Source: an uncultured Dysosmobacter sp.
GTDB lineage: Bacteria; Bacillota; Clostridia; Oscillospirales; Oscillospiraceae
NCBI GenBank assembly: GCA_934504065.1
Contig: CAKSVQ010000005.1
Span: 1-44,542, forward strand
DNA: 44,542 bases
Direction of reading: 5' to 3'
The translations under genes and the position numbers were made by a program. A model generated the notes under the pieces. That model was not told where the DNA came from and did no database searches. It worked only from the letters and a program-made list of their open reading frames with translations. This document shows positions 30,816 through 39,748 of this stretch, piece by piece (position 1 is the stretch's first letter; each line of letters opens with the position of its first letter).

Positions 30816-33149
30816 TTATTCCTTACGCGCGTGCTTGGTCTGATACATCCGCTGGTCGGCCACATGGATGGCCTCCTGCAGGGGCGAGACGCGGTACGCG
30901 CCGCCGATGCTGATGTCCAGCTGGATCTCGGGGTGGGAGACGATGGTGGCCCGGTGGACCGCCGTCTGGATGCGCTTCATCAGCATCTGGAAGGCGTCCT
31001 CCGCCACCTTGGGGAACAGCAGCAAAAATTCGTCGCCGCCGTAGCGGATCAGCACATCCGAATCCCGCACGCAGCTCAAAATGGTGCGGGAGATGCATTG
31101 CAGCGCCATGTCGCCCACCTGATGGCCGTATTGATCGTTGATGGCCTTGAAGTTGTCCGCGTCGATCAGGGCAACGCCCTCCATCTTTTCCAGATACGGC
31201 TGCTGGCTTTCCAGATACAGCCGGGAATACGCCCCGGTAAGGGGATCGTGATAAAACTGCTCGGCCAGCCGTCCCCTGCCCCGCTTGCCGCCGGAGGTCT
31301 GGTCGCCGATGGCGGCGGAAAGCTCCAGCACGCAGGGCTCTTCGCCGATCTCCAGATACTTGACGATCATGCACCGCAGCTCAGAGCCCAGCGGTTCCAA
31401 ATGGCTCAGCTGCGCCTTTTCCGCATAGGCCCGGACGGCGATGCAGTCCGCGCAGCGCTCCTCCCGCCGCCATGCCTGACAGCAGGAGACCGGGGTGCGG
31501 GCCAGCGTTCCGTCCTCCCGCAGCACCAGCACCTTTCCGGTGGAGGGGTCCACAAGCTGCACGGAGTCGAAGATCTCACTCAGACTTTGCAGCCTGTCCG
31601 CAATGGTCCCGCCCTGCCGCTCCAACTGGGAGAGTACACGTTCGCCGCTCACATCGTCCAGCTGGCCCACCGCGCCCAGACACTCGCCGGGCTGGGTCCT
31701 TGTCCAAAGGGTACGGGCCGTCAGGCGATAAAGGCGGAAGGTGCGGCCAATGGTGGCCTCCACATTCAAAACCACCTCCGGCTGCTCCGGCGTGGCATGG
31801 CGCAGCGCCTCCGCCACCCGCTCCGCTTCCTTGCGGGTCATGATGGCCGGGAACTGCTCCAGCGAGGTGAAGTGATAGACCTGCGTGCGGTTTTGCGGAA
31901 GCTCTTTCCAGTTGGTCACCGTCAGGCAGTGGTTGGCGCGGTCATGCTCAAACTGCACGCCGCCGCAGCGGGCGGCGAAAAACGCCGCCTTCTCCTGCTC
32001 CAGCTCGAAGATCTGCTGGGCGTGGCCGGAGACGGGCAGGGCTTTGTTTGTCAGCAGCTCCGCGGTCAGGCGCTGGGCCTCCTGCTGGTAATCGAAGCGG
32101 TCAGCATCGTGGTTCAGCCGGGCGCGAATTTGATTCGCCGCCGCGGCCAGGCACTCCAGCATCAGCGGGTTAAACGCGCCGCACTCGCCGTTTTGGATCA
32201 TGCGGATGGCATCGCCGTGGCCGTAGGCGGGTTTATAGCACCGCTCGCTGGTCAGGGCGTCATACACGTCGGCGATGGAAACCACCTGCGCGGAAATGGG
32301 AATTTCGTCGCCCTTGAGCCCGTCGGGATAGCCCCGGCCATCCCAGCGCTCGTGGTGCCAGCGGCAAATTTGCCGGGCCACCTTCATCAGCGGCTCGGAC
32401 TGCTGCACGGGCATTTCCTGCAGCAGCGCGTCGCCGATGGTGGTGTGGCGCTTCATGGTCTCAAATTCCTCCGGCGTCAGCTTGCCGGGCTTATTCAAAA
32501 TGGATTCGGGAATGTTGATCTTGCCGATGTCGTGCAGGGCCGACGCCGTGGCAATCATGGAAATGTCCGACTCGGTGAAGGCGTAGCGGTCCGTCCGCTT
32601 CAAAAGCTCCCGCAGCAGAATGTCCGTGATGATGCGGATGCGCAGCACGTGGGAGCCGCTTTCGCTGTTGCGGAACTCCACCACATGGCTGAGGATGTTG
32701 ATCATCAGGTCTCCGGTCTTTTCCCGCTCGTATACCTGCTGCTCCACGGCCTGAATCAGCCGCTTCTGGCGGGAATAGAGCATCAGGGTGTTCTGCACCC
32801 GGCGCTGCACCACCGCCGCGTCAAAGGGGCGGCTGATATAGTCGATGGCGCCCAGGTCATAGGCCCGGCCGGAAAAGGTGGAGGTAGACTCGGCGGAGAT
32901 GACGATAACGGGGATATCCTCCGTCCAGTGATAGCGCTTCATGGCCTCCAGCACGCCGAAGCCGTCCAGCTCCGGCATGGTGATGTCCAGCAGCATCAGG
33001 TCGATGTCCGTGTCCCGGCGCAGGATGTCCAGCGCCTGTATGCCGTTTTCCGCCTCGATAAACTCATACTGGTCGGCAAGTATCCCGCTGAGGATCTCCC
33101 GGTTCAACTCGGAGTCGTCAACAATCAGGATTCTGTCTTTTTTCTTCAA
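30816..33149 (-). CDS. Response regulator with HD-GYP and GGDEF domains
   Basis: This 777-residue c-di-GMP protein starts with a receiver domain (RILIVDDSELNRE; phosphoacceptor Asp55 in LLLDITMP; residues 5-120). Next is an HD-GYP phosphodiesterase (HDIGK at 206-210, HHERWDGRGYPDGL at 265-278), a long middle region of about 300 residues including a Cys-rich CCQAWRREERCADC segment in a sensor-like domain, and a C-terminal GGDEF cyclase. RYGGDEF (702-708) is intact and RDSD lies five residues before it, the product-inhibition site. Both synthesis and breakdown are therefore possible, switched by phosphorylation. TTG at 33149 was chosen for GAGGGAGGACATCCATTT; an ATG at 33218 with AAGGG is an alternative. 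Confidence 0.92.
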   Translation of the reverse strand: MKKKDRILIVDDSELNREILSGILADQYEFIEAENGIQALDILRRDTDIDLMLLDITMPELDGFGVLEAMKRYHWTEDIPVIVISAESTSTFSGRAYDLGAIDYISRPFDAAVVQRRVQNTLMLYSRQKRLIQAVEQQVYEREKTGDLMINILSHVVEFRNSESGSHVLRIRIITDILLRELLKRTDRYAFTESDISMIATASALHDIGKINIPESILNKPGKLTPEEFETMKRHTTIGDALLQEMPVQQSEPLMKVARQICRWHHERWDGRGYPDGLKGDEIPISAQVVSIADVYDALTSERCYKPAYGHGDAIRMIQNGECGAFNPLMLECLAAAANQIRARLNHDADRFDYQQEAQRLTAELLTNKALPVSGHAQQIFELEQEKAAFFAARCGGVQFEHDRANHCLTVTNWKELPQNRTQVYHFTSLEQFPAIMTRKEAERVAEALRHATPEQPEVVLNVEATIGRTFRLYRLTARTLWTRTQPGECLGAVGQLDDVSGERVLSQLERQGGTIADRLQSLSEIFDSVQLVDPSTGKVLVLREDGTLARTPVSCCQAWRREERCADCIAVRAYAEKAQLSHLEPLGSELRCMIVKYLEIGEEPCVLELSAAIGDQTSGGKRGRGRLAEQFYHDPLTGAYSRLYLESQQPYLEKMEGVALIDADNFKAINDQYGHQVGDMALQCISRTILSCVRDSDVLIRYGGDEFLLLFPKVAEDAFQMLMKRIQTAVHRATIVSHPEIQLDISIGGAYRVSPLQEAIHVADQRMYQTKHARKE

Positions 33150-33420
33150 AAATGGATGTCCTCCCTCTTGGGTAAGTACCGCCAGTTGATAAAGTACACG
33201 CTTTCCACAAAAAAACATATTTACCCTTGTGCGTTGATGGTACTTTTATATAGTAATGCGCAAGCGGGAAAAAAGCAAGCAATCCGGCAAAAAACTTTCT
33301 GTAAATTTCCATTTTTCTGCAGAAGCGCGTCGAATGCTGTTCCCGTCGGCGTCTGCATAACTCCTGTCGCTTTCCGGCATACTAAGACAAATCCCGTTGA
33401 ACGCAGAAAGGAAGATCGCC

Positions 33421-34365
33421 ATGCCAGAAAAACTTGTGATCGCACTGGGGGGAAACGCCCTGCAGTCCAAGGACTCCCCGCCCACTGCCGAAGCCCAGCT
33501 GGAGGTGGTGCGCAGCACCGTCCGGCAAATCGCCCAGCTCAGCCGCCGGGGCTATGAAATGGCGCTGGTGCACGGCAACGGCCCGCAGGTGGGCCGCATC
33601 CTGCTGGCCAGCGAGACCGCCCGGGACACCGTGCCCCCCATGCCCTTTGACGTGTGCGGCGCCATGAGTCAGGGCTATATCGGCTACCACATCCAGCAGG
33701 CACTGAAATATGCTCTGAGCGCGCAGGGCCGTAACTTTCCGGTGGTCTCACTGACCACCCAGATGGTGGTGGACGCCGCCGACCCCGCCTTTTCCGAGCC
33801 CACCAAGCCCATCGGCGGCTTCTGCACAGAAGAGGAGGCCCACCGTCTGGAACAGGAAAAGGGCTACCGGATGCGTGAGGACGCGGGCCGCGGCTGGCGG
33901 CGGGTGGTGGCCTCGCCCATGCCCCGGCGGATCGTGGAGATCGACGCCGTGCGGCTTTTGTGGGACCACGCCATCGTCATCACCTGCGGCGGCGGGGGCA
34001 TCCCGGTGGTGGAGCACCCGGACGGCACACTGGAGGGCGTGGACGCCGTGATCGACAAAGACTTTGCCGCCGAGCTGCTGGCCGAGGAGGTGGGCGCCGA
34101 CGCGCTGGTGATCCTGACGGAGGTGGAGAAGGTGGCCGTCAACTGGGGAAAGCCCACCCAGCGGGACTTGGACCACCTGAACCTGCGGGAGGCCGCGCGC
34201 CTTGCCGACGAGGGACAGTTCGGCGTGGGCAGTATGCTGCCCAAGGTGCTCGCCGCCATGAAATTCGTCCGGGCCAACCCGGACAAGCGGGCTATTATCA
34301 CCAGTCTTGACAGCTGTCTGGACGCATTGGAGGGCAAGACCGGGACCGTGGTCACCTTTGCATAG
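33421..34365 (+). CDS. arcC: Carbamate kinase
   Basis: This 314-residue cytoplasmic enzyme of the amino acid kinase family interconverts carbamoyl phosphate plus ADP and carbamate plus ATP. LVIALGGNALQSKD is the N-terminal phosphate loop. ALVHGNGPQVGRIL, TKPIGGF, GWRRVVASPMPRRIVE and VITCGGGGIPV are the further family blocks, and ALVILTEVEKVAVNWGKP is present near the end. The start at 33421 follows AAAGGAAGATCGCC. No arginine deiminase or ornithine carbamoyltransferase gene is adjacent, so the source of carbamoyl phosphate (arginine, agmatine or purine breakdown) is unknown. A terminator follows at 34427-34461. Confidence 0.95.
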   Translation: MPEKLVIALGGNALQSKDSPPTAEAQLEVVRSTVRQIAQLSRRGYEMALVHGNGPQVGRILLASETARDTVPPMPFDVCGAMSQGYIGYHIQQALKYALSAQGRNFPVVSLTTQMVVDAADPAFSEPTKPIGGFCTEEEAHRLEQEKGYRMREDAGRGWRRVVASPMPRRIVEIDAVRLLWDHAIVITCGGGGIPVVEHPDGTLEGVDAVIDKDFAAELLAEEVGADALVILTEVEKVAVNWGKPTQRDLDHLNLREAARLADEGQFGVGSMLPKVLAAMKFVRANPDKRAIITSLDSCLDALEGKTGTVVTFA

Positions 34366-34426
34366 GACCGTCGAAAAAGCGGCTGCGGGCACGAAACTCT
34401 GCGGATTTATTTGATAATTCTCATAT

Positions 34427-34461
34427 AAAAAGGGCGGAAATCGAATGATTTCCGCCCTTTT
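34427..34461. terminator. Two-way terminator
   Basis: AAAAGGGCGGAAATC and GATTTCCGCCCTTTT form a perfect 15-bp stem between arcC and the end of uvrC. Confidence 0.9.
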
Positions 34462-34473
34462 GATTTGGAAAAT

Positions 34474-36303
34474 TCACGTTTCTTCCCCGTGGAAGTGCTG
34501 CCACACGGCCTGCGCCACGTTTTGGGGCACGGCGGCACTGAGGGCCGCCACATCCGCCTCCCGGATGGCCTTGATGGTGCCAAAGGCCTTGCGCAGCTCC
34601 GCCTGCCGCTTCGGCCCCAAGCCGGGAATGCCGTCCAGCGCGGAGCGCATGGTGCTTTTGGTGTGGCTTTCATGGTGAAAGGTGATGGCAAAGCGGTGGG
34701 TCTCCTCCTGAATTTGTCCAATGAGGGAAAACACGCTCTGGTAATTGGCAATGCCGATCTCCCGGCCGTCTGGCGTGACCAGCGCGCGGGTGCGGTGGCG
34801 GTCATCCTTCACCATGCCGAAGATCGGCACGTGCACCCGGAAGGACTGGGTCACCTCTTCCACGGCCCGGGCGTGGGTCTCGCCGCCGTCGATCAAAAAG
34901 ACGTCCGGCAGGGGCAGGAACTTCTCGTCCCCATCCGCCGCCCGCTGCAATCGGCGGCGCAGCACCTCCTGCATGGAGGCATAGTCGTCCGGGTGGCCCT
35001 CCACCGACTGGATGCGGAAGCGGCGGTAAGCGGATTTCAGGGGGCGGACGCCGCTGTATACCACCATGGATGCTACAATATCGCTTTTGCCCGTGTTGGA
35101 AATATCGAACGACTCCATCCGCCGCGGCGGGGCGGGCAGGTCCAGCAGCTTTTGCAATAGCTCCAGCGTGTGGGCCACCCGCTCTTCGGCGGTGGTGGCC
35201 CGCTCGGTCTCCTCGGCGGCGTTGCGCTGGGCCATGGCCCGCAGCTCCGCCTTTTCCCCCCGCTGGGGGATATGCACCCAGACCTTATGCCCCGCCCGTT
35301 TGGTCAGCACCTCAGAAAGACTTTCGCAGTCTCCCTCCCCCGCCAGCGGCAGCAAAATTTCATGGGGCAGAATGGCCCGGGGCAGGTAATACTGCGCCGT
35401 CAGGGCGGAGAGCATCTCTTCCTCCGTCTCCTCCATTGGGGCGGAGAACAGCTCCGTCTCCCGGCCTGTAAGGTCGCCGTTTTCCATGTGCAAAATGGCA
35501 TAGCAGCATTTGCCGCTGCCCCGGTACAGTCCCCAGATGTCCGTGTCGGCGCACAGTCCGGCAATGACCGTCTGCTTTTTGGAAAGGGCCCCGATGGCGT
35601 TGATCCGGTCCCGCAGGGCCGCCGCCTGCTCAAAGCGCAATGCTTCGGCCTCGGCCTCCATCTCCTCCGTCATCTCCCGCAGAAGCTGTTTGCTCTTTCC
35701 CTCCAGCAGCTGGCAGGCCTGCTGGATGCGGCGGTCATACTCCTCCTCCGTCATCTCCGGGCGGCAAAACCCGTCGCACCTTCCCATGTGGAAATTCAGG
35801 CACGGCCGCTCCGCGCCGATGTCCCGGGGAAATCTGCGGCTGCACGTGGGCAGACGCAGGGCGGAGAGCACCGCGTCCAATGCCTGCCGGGTCTCATACC
35901 GCCCGCCGAAGGGGCCGAAATACTTCGCGCCGTCCGGGGCCATGCGGTTGGTCAGGTCGAAGCGAGGGTAGGCCCCCCGGCTCAGGCGGATGAAGGGATA
36001 GCCCTTATCGTCCTTGAGCAGGATGTTGTAATGGGGCATATGGCGCTTGATGAGGGAATTTTCCAGCACCAGCGCCTCAAACTCACTGGAGACAAAAATG
36101 GTGTCAAAATGGTCCACCTGACTGACCATCTGCTGCGTTTTGGCCGTATGGGAGGCGCTTTCCTGAAAATACTGGCTGACCCGGTTTTTCAGCTTTTTGG
36201 CCTTGCCGACGTATATGACCTTTCCGGTCTTGTCCATCATCAGGTAAACGCCGGGCTGAAGCGGCAGATCGTTGGCCTTTTGCCGCAGCTCGTCCCTGGT
36301 CAT
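34474..36303 (-). CDS. uvrC: UvrC excinuclease subunit
   Basis: This 609-residue DNA repair nuclease makes both incisions around lesions after UvrAB loading. The GIY-YIG nuclease domain is at the N-terminus (PGVYLMMDKTGKVIYVGKAKKLKNRV). A UVR (UvrB-binding) helix pair lies near residue 200, the RNase H-like nuclease domain holds FLIDGGETHA and SFDISNT, and two helix-hairpin-helix motifs end the protein (LDGIPGLGPKRQAELRKAFG, then VPQNVAQAVWQHFH). Length is normal. The start at 36303 was set because the longer frame runs through the DUF2752 gene. It is the third gene of a compact operon with DUF4234 and DUF2752 genes. Confidence 0.95.
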   Translation of the reverse strand: MTRDELRQKANDLPLQPGVYLMMDKTGKVIYVGKAKKLKNRVSQYFQESASHTAKTQQMVSQVDHFDTIFVSSEFEALVLENSLIKRHMPHYNILLKDDKGYPFIRLSRGAYPRFDLTNRMAPDGAKYFGPFGGRYETRQALDAVLSALRLPTCSRRFPRDIGAERPCLNFHMGRCDGFCRPEMTEEEYDRRIQQACQLLEGKSKQLLREMTEEMEAEAEALRFEQAAALRDRINAIGALSKKQTVIAGLCADTDIWGLYRGSGKCCYAILHMENGDLTGRETELFSAPMEETEEEMLSALTAQYYLPRAILPHEILLPLAGEGDCESLSEVLTKRAGHKVWVHIPQRGEKAELRAMAQRNAAEETERATTAEERVAHTLELLQKLLDLPAPPRRMESFDISNTGKSDIVASMVVYSGVRPLKSAYRRFRIQSVEGHPDDYASMQEVLRRRLQRAADGDEKFLPLPDVFLIDGGETHARAVEEVTQSFRVHVPIFGMVKDDRHRTRALVTPDGREIGIANYQSVFSLIGQIQEETHRFAITFHHESHTKSTMRSALDGIPGLGPKRQAELRKAFGTIKAIREADVAALSAAVPQNVAQAVWQHFHGEET

Positions 36304-36307
36304 TCTC

Positions 36308-36667
36308 TCACACCCCCCAGATGTTCCGCGCCGCGCCCCACGCCAGCACCAGCGCAAGCAGCAGGGCACTTGCGCGGCGCTCTGTCCGGCCGCAGCCCTT
36401 TCCCTGCCAGCACCGCACCGAAAGCCAGCCCAGCACGGGCAGCGCCGCCGTCAGCCCCCAGTTGCAGCGCATGGCTTCACCGATGCGGCCATGCAGCAGC
36501 GCAAGGCAGGCATCCGTAATCCCGCAGCCGGGGCAGCGCAGCCCGGTCGCCCGGTAAAAAAGGCAGGGCAGGCGCAGCCCCCGGGGGATCAGCACCAGCG
36601 CATACAGCAAACCGGCGCAGAGTAGGCCTGCGCCGGTTCCATAGCGCCGTTTTTTCTCACACGGCAT
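36308..36667 (-). CDS. DUF2752 membrane protein
   Basis: This 119-residue protein has two to three membrane segments and the DUF2752 core LPCLFYRATGLRCPGCGITDACLALLHGRIGEAM (the CPGCG-T-R/D segment followed by a short helix is diagnostic). Its role is unknown. It overlaps the end of the DUF4234 gene by 11 bases and ends five bases before uvrC, so the three genes are co-translated. Confidence 0.85.
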   Translation of the reverse strand: MPCEKKRRYGTGAGLLCAGLLYALVLIPRGLRLPCLFYRATGLRCPGCGITDACLALLHGRIGEAMRCNWGLTAALPVLGWLSVRCWQGKGCGRTERRASALLLALVLAWGAARNIWGV

Positions 36668-37001
36668 ATCGGTTCAGTTCCGACTGCATCAGTGCGTAAG
36701 AGATGATGGAAAAGCCGAAAATGCCCAGCAGCAGGTACAAAATGCCAAGGTGTCCGCCGCCGATACCCCCGCAGCTCACGCTGAACTGCTCCAGCGCCTC
36801 GCCGGAGGTATAGAGCCAGTACCACCCGTAAATGCCGCAGGTCACCACAGTCAGCAGCACCACCAATCCGCCGGACATCCCGTCCCGCCCAGTAAGGCGG
36901 TTCACATCCTCCGCAAGGCAGTAGAGCCAATACAGGCCGTACAGCCCGCAGGACAGCACGGAAAACACAATGCAAAGCGCAATATTCTTTCTTTCGACCA
37001 T
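36657..37001 (-). CDS. DUF4234 membrane protein
   Basis: This 114-residue protein has three membrane segments and the duplicated DUF4234 pattern: IVFSVLSCGLYGLYWLYCLAEDVN and LTVVTCGIYGWYWLYTSGEAL (C-G-I/L-Y-G-x-Y-W-x-Y). Such proteins often sit beside DUF2752 genes. The function is unknown. The start at 37001 follows GGGAGGGCTTTAAG. Its promoter at 37040-37068 is the only clear one for the DUF4234-DUF2752-uvrC operon. Confidence 0.85.
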   Translation of the reverse strand: MVERKNIALCIVFSVLSCGLYGLYWLYCLAEDVNRLTGRDGMSGGLVVLLTVVTCGIYGWYWLYTSGEALEQFSVSCGGIGGGHLGILYLLLGIFGFSIISYALMQSELNRYAV

Positions 37002-37039
37002 CTTAAAGCCCTCCCGGTCCACGCTTGATCTCTGTTTTG

Positions 37040-37068
37040 ATTATAGCATATGCCAAGGGAGGACGCAA
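37040..37068 (-). promoter_or_regulatory. DUF4234-DUF2752-uvrC promoter
   Basis: On the minus strand, TTGCGT (37063-37068) and TATAAT (37040-37045), spacer 17. Confidence 0.72.
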
Positions 37069-37081
37069 GAAGCGCGCCCTG

Positions 37082-38308
37082 TCAGTTTTCTCTGGCAGAG
37101 GGAACGCCGCCGCGCAGCCGCAGCAGCGCAAGGTTGGTCAGCAGTCCCGCCAGCGCCACTGCGGCAGCAGGCCAGCCCAGCGCCGCCAGACCTAGCCGCC
37201 CCTGCAGAGCACTGCTGGCAAAGGAGCCTGCGGCAATGCCGATGTTGCCCGCCACCGACAGCGTGGAGGCGCACAGGTTCACGGCATAGGGGTGCTTTTG
37301 GGCAGAGAGCTCCAGCGCATAGAGCTGCACAGGGGTGCTGAGCATATACATCAGAAGGCACATGACAAACACGGCGATCAGCCCCACACCGGGGCGCTTA
37401 AGCAGCGCGGGCATGACGGCAAACAGCACCGCCTGCGCCCCCAGCACCCACGGCGTCCGGCGCACACCGCCGTGGCCGCCCACCCATCCGGCCAGCAGGT
37501 TGCTGCCCACGCAGCAAAGCCCCACCGCGATCAAAAGCGGGCTGACGGCCTGCTCCGCCACGCCCACCACATCCGTCAGGATGGGAGCGAGGTAGGTATA
37601 GACCACATAGGTGGCGGCATAGCAGCACACGGTCATCCCCACGCACAGGGAATAGTGGGCGTCGCCCAGCACGGCGAACTGCCGGAAAAAGCCGCCGCCC
37701 TCCGCCTGCGCCGTGCGGTGGGGCAGCAGCCACCCCAGCACCGCCAGCAGCACGGCGGCCAGCAGCGCAATGGCCCCAAAGGCCGCCCGCCAGCCCAAAT
37801 ATCTGCATAAAAGCTTATTCAGCGGGTTGCCCACCACCGTGGCAAGCGACATTCCGGCATACACCAGCGACACGGCCCGGGCGCTCTGCTCCGGGGGCGC
37901 GACCTCCCGGACGAAGAGGAACATCACCGCCGTCAGCGTGCCCGTCAGCACGGCGGCCACCGCCCGGGAAAGATACAGCATCCACAGCCCCGCCGCCAGC
38001 ATGCTGAAAAGGTTGGCGGCAAGGAACAGCGCCAACAGCACCATCAGCAGCCGATACCGGGGCACGCGGCCCGTGGCGGCGGTGACGATGGGCGTTCCCA
38101 CGGCGTATCCGGCGGCAAACACCCCCACCAGCCTTCCGGCGGCACCCAGGTCCACATCCAGCCCCTGCGCGATCTCCGGCAGGATGGCCACCGCTACATA
38201 TTCACAGGCCCCCAGTGTAAAGCTCAGCGCGATGAGTGCCAGCACTGCGGGGGGCATTTTCTGTCTTGCCATACGCCTTGTCATACGTCTTGTTACTTGC
38301 CTTGTCAT
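37082..38308 (-). CDS. MFS transporter, DHA1 type
   Basis: This 408-residue transporter has twelve membrane segments and looks like the drug:H+ antiporter-1 or sugar-efflux (AraJ/NepI-like) branch. It has the early block FTLGACEYVAVAILPEIAQGLDVDLGAAGRLVGVFAAGYAVGTPI, and RVPRYRLLMVLLALFLAANLFS where motif A lies. The N-terminus is odd: MTRQVTRRMTRRMARQK is a short repeated basic stretch that may reflect slippage. The start at 38308 follows AGGGAAGGGAAAATACAC. It begins 17 bases after the LacI-type regulator gene, which probably controls it. The substrate is unknown. Confidence 0.87.
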   Translation of the reverse strand: MTRQVTRRMTRRMARQKMPPAVLALIALSFTLGACEYVAVAILPEIAQGLDVDLGAAGRLVGVFAAGYAVGTPIVTAATGRVPRYRLLMVLLALFLAANLFSMLAAGLWMLYLSRAVAAVLTGTLTAVMFLFVREVAPPEQSARAVSLVYAGMSLATVVGNPLNKLLCRYLGWRAAFGAIALLAAVLLAVLGWLLPHRTAQAEGGGFFRQFAVLGDAHYSLCVGMTVCCYAATYVVYTYLAPILTDVVGVAEQAVSPLLIAVGLCCVGSNLLAGWVGGHGGVRRTPWVLGAQAVLFAVMPALLKRPGVGLIAVFVMCLLMYMLSTPVQLYALELSAQKHPYAVNLCASTLSVAGNIGIAAGSFASSALQGRLGLAALGWPAAAVALAGLLTNLALLRLRGGVPSAREN

Positions 38309-38325
38309 GTGTATTTTCCCTTCCC

Positions 38326-39354
38326 TCACACCATTTCCGCGTTGAGGATCGGACTTGCGGAAGTATAGCACTCCCGCTCCGGGGGTCTGTGCTCCGCCAC
38401 CGTTTGAAACAGCAGGTGCAGCGCCTGATAGCTCTGATAGGCCAGATCCTGCCCGATGGTGAAATCCACCGCCCCGGCCTTGAGCAGGGCGGAAATATCC
38501 GGCCCGCTGTCATGGGCCAGCACATGGACGCTGCCGCTGTGGCCGCACTCGCGCACAGCGTCCACACAGCCGGAAACGCTGAGGGTGACCATGTAGATAT
38601 AGCGCAGGGCCGGGTCCTCCCGCAGCGCGCGGCAAACGGCGGCAAACGTCTCCGCATAGTCGTTGTGGGTCACGGCCACGCGGCAGTCCTGCCGCCGCAG
38701 CCCCAGCTCCTCCAGTCGCTCTAAAAAGCCGTCTGCCCGCCCCTTGTGACCCGCGTAGGCCGGGCCCGCATAAGCCAGCAGCAGCGGCTCGCCGGGGCGC
38801 AGGAACTTGGCGGCGATCTCACCGGCCACCCGCCCGGCGTGGTGGGCGTCCTCCCCCACATAGCAGAGCCGGGGCGCCCCGGCAATGTCGGAGTTATAGG
38901 TGATGACGGGGATGGCCTTTGCGGCCAGCTCCTCCAGCTTGCGCCGCACCTCCGGGCAGTCGGAAGCGCACAGCGCCACCCCCTGCGCCCCGTCCGCCAC
39001 GGCTCCGTCCACCAGCTTCAGACAGGCGGCCATGTCCGGCTCGGGGTAGGTGCGCACATCCACGGTGACGTTATAGTCCCGCCGCTCTTCGAGAAAGCGG
39101 GTCACGCCCCGCTCCATCTCGCTGCGCACATATTCGCCCACCCACGCGGGCTGGATAAAAGCCAGCTTACGCGCGGTGCCGCTCATGGCCAGGGCGCTGG
39201 CCATACGGTTGGGGCGGTAGTCCAGCTCCTCCATCACCGCCAGCACCCGCTCACGCACCTCTGGCTTGACATAGGGGCGGTCGTGCAGCACACGGTCCAC
39301 CGTCCCGATGGAGACCCCCGCCTTTTCCGCGATCATTTTAATGGTGGCCCGCAT
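38326..39354 (-). CDS. LacI-family transcriptional regulator
   Basis: This 342-residue regulator has a LacI helix-turn-helix (TIKMIAEKAGVSIGTVDRVLHDRPYVKPEVRERV, residues 4-37) with the hinge helix (NRMASALAMSG) and a periplasmic-binding-protein-like sugar-sensing domain. GTVDRVLHDR rather than the more usual TVSRVLN places it in the subgroup close to xylose- and rhizopine-type regulators. The start at 39354 follows AAAGGAGTGGGACT. It is transcribed with the MFS gene from the promoter at 39383-39410. The ligand is unknown. Confidence 0.92.
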   Translation of the reverse strand: MRATIKMIAEKAGVSIGTVDRVLHDRPYVKPEVRERVLAVMEELDYRPNRMASALAMSGTARKLAFIQPAWVGEYVRSEMERGVTRFLEERRDYNVTVDVRTYPEPDMAACLKLVDGAVADGAQGVALCASDCPEVRRKLEELAAKAIPVITYNSDIAGAPRLCYVGEDAHHAGRVAGEIAAKFLRPGEPLLLAYAGPAYAGHKGRADGFLERLEELGLRRQDCRVAVTHNDYAETFAAVCRALREDPALRYIYMVTLSVSGCVDAVRECGHSGSVHVLAHDSGPDISALLKAGAVDFTIGQDLAYQSYQALHLLFQTVAEHRPPERECYTSASPILNAEMV

Positions 39355-39382
39355 AGTCCCACTCCTTTCTGTTAACGCACAC

Positions 39383-39410
39383 AGAATAACATATCCGCAG
39401 GGATTGTCAA
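39383..39410 (-). promoter_or_regulatory. LacI-MFS promoter
   Basis: On the minus strand, TTGACA (39405-39410) and TATTCT (39383-39388), spacer 16. A small dyad with GTTAAC follows and may be an operator. Confidence 0.7.
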
Positions 39411-39493
39411 GCCGCCGCGAAAGAGAAAATTTTTGGAATTTCTGTCTAAAATGCATAGAAGCCAAAAAAATGGTATACAAACCTTGATTTCTG

Positions 39494-39502
39494 TGCTATA
39501 CT
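39494..39502 (+). promoter_or_regulatory. Extended -10 promoter of the RNase J unit
   Basis: TGCTATACT, an extended -10 box repeated in part (CTATACTATACT). No -35 box of quality is visible. Transcription would start near 39510. Confidence 0.5.
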
Positions 39503-39509
39503 ATACTGA

Positions 39510-39748
39510 CCAAGCGTCAAGGAGCACGGCTTCTGCGCTGCTTTTTCGTATTTTACCGGAGGAGATGAGAGACCTTCGGTTGAATAATAAACAATTTCAT
39601 CCGGACTTCTGGGATGGCGTGACCGTACTCCCACCGGCGAAACGGGGCCGGGCGGGAATCGGACGTCTGTTCTTTGCGTGCGCTTTTGCACCGCCCGCGC
39701 CGCCCAGACGGCTGGATACATACCATGAAAAGGAGTTATGTATACTTT
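39510..39748 (+). promoter_or_regulatory. Long leader of the RNase J gene
   Basis: About 240 bases hold no supported gene. A strong stem is possible between CGGGCGG (39649-39655) and CCGCCCG (39691-39697), and an earlier GC stem ends in GCTGCTTTTT near 39535. RNase J or another RNase could act here to autoregulate the gene. It matches no RNA family I recognise. Confidence 0.35.

Noticed and set aside
30516..33557. A plus-strand frame of about 1000 codons opposite the c-di-GMP gene
   Set aside because: High GC content suppresses stop codons on the opposite strand. The minus-strand protein has clear domains; this one has none.
34366..34410. Possible remnant of the structured repeat (CGAAAAAG and GAAACTCTGCG) after arcC
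   Set aside because: Only two short words match and no stem is kept, so chance similarity cannot be excluded.
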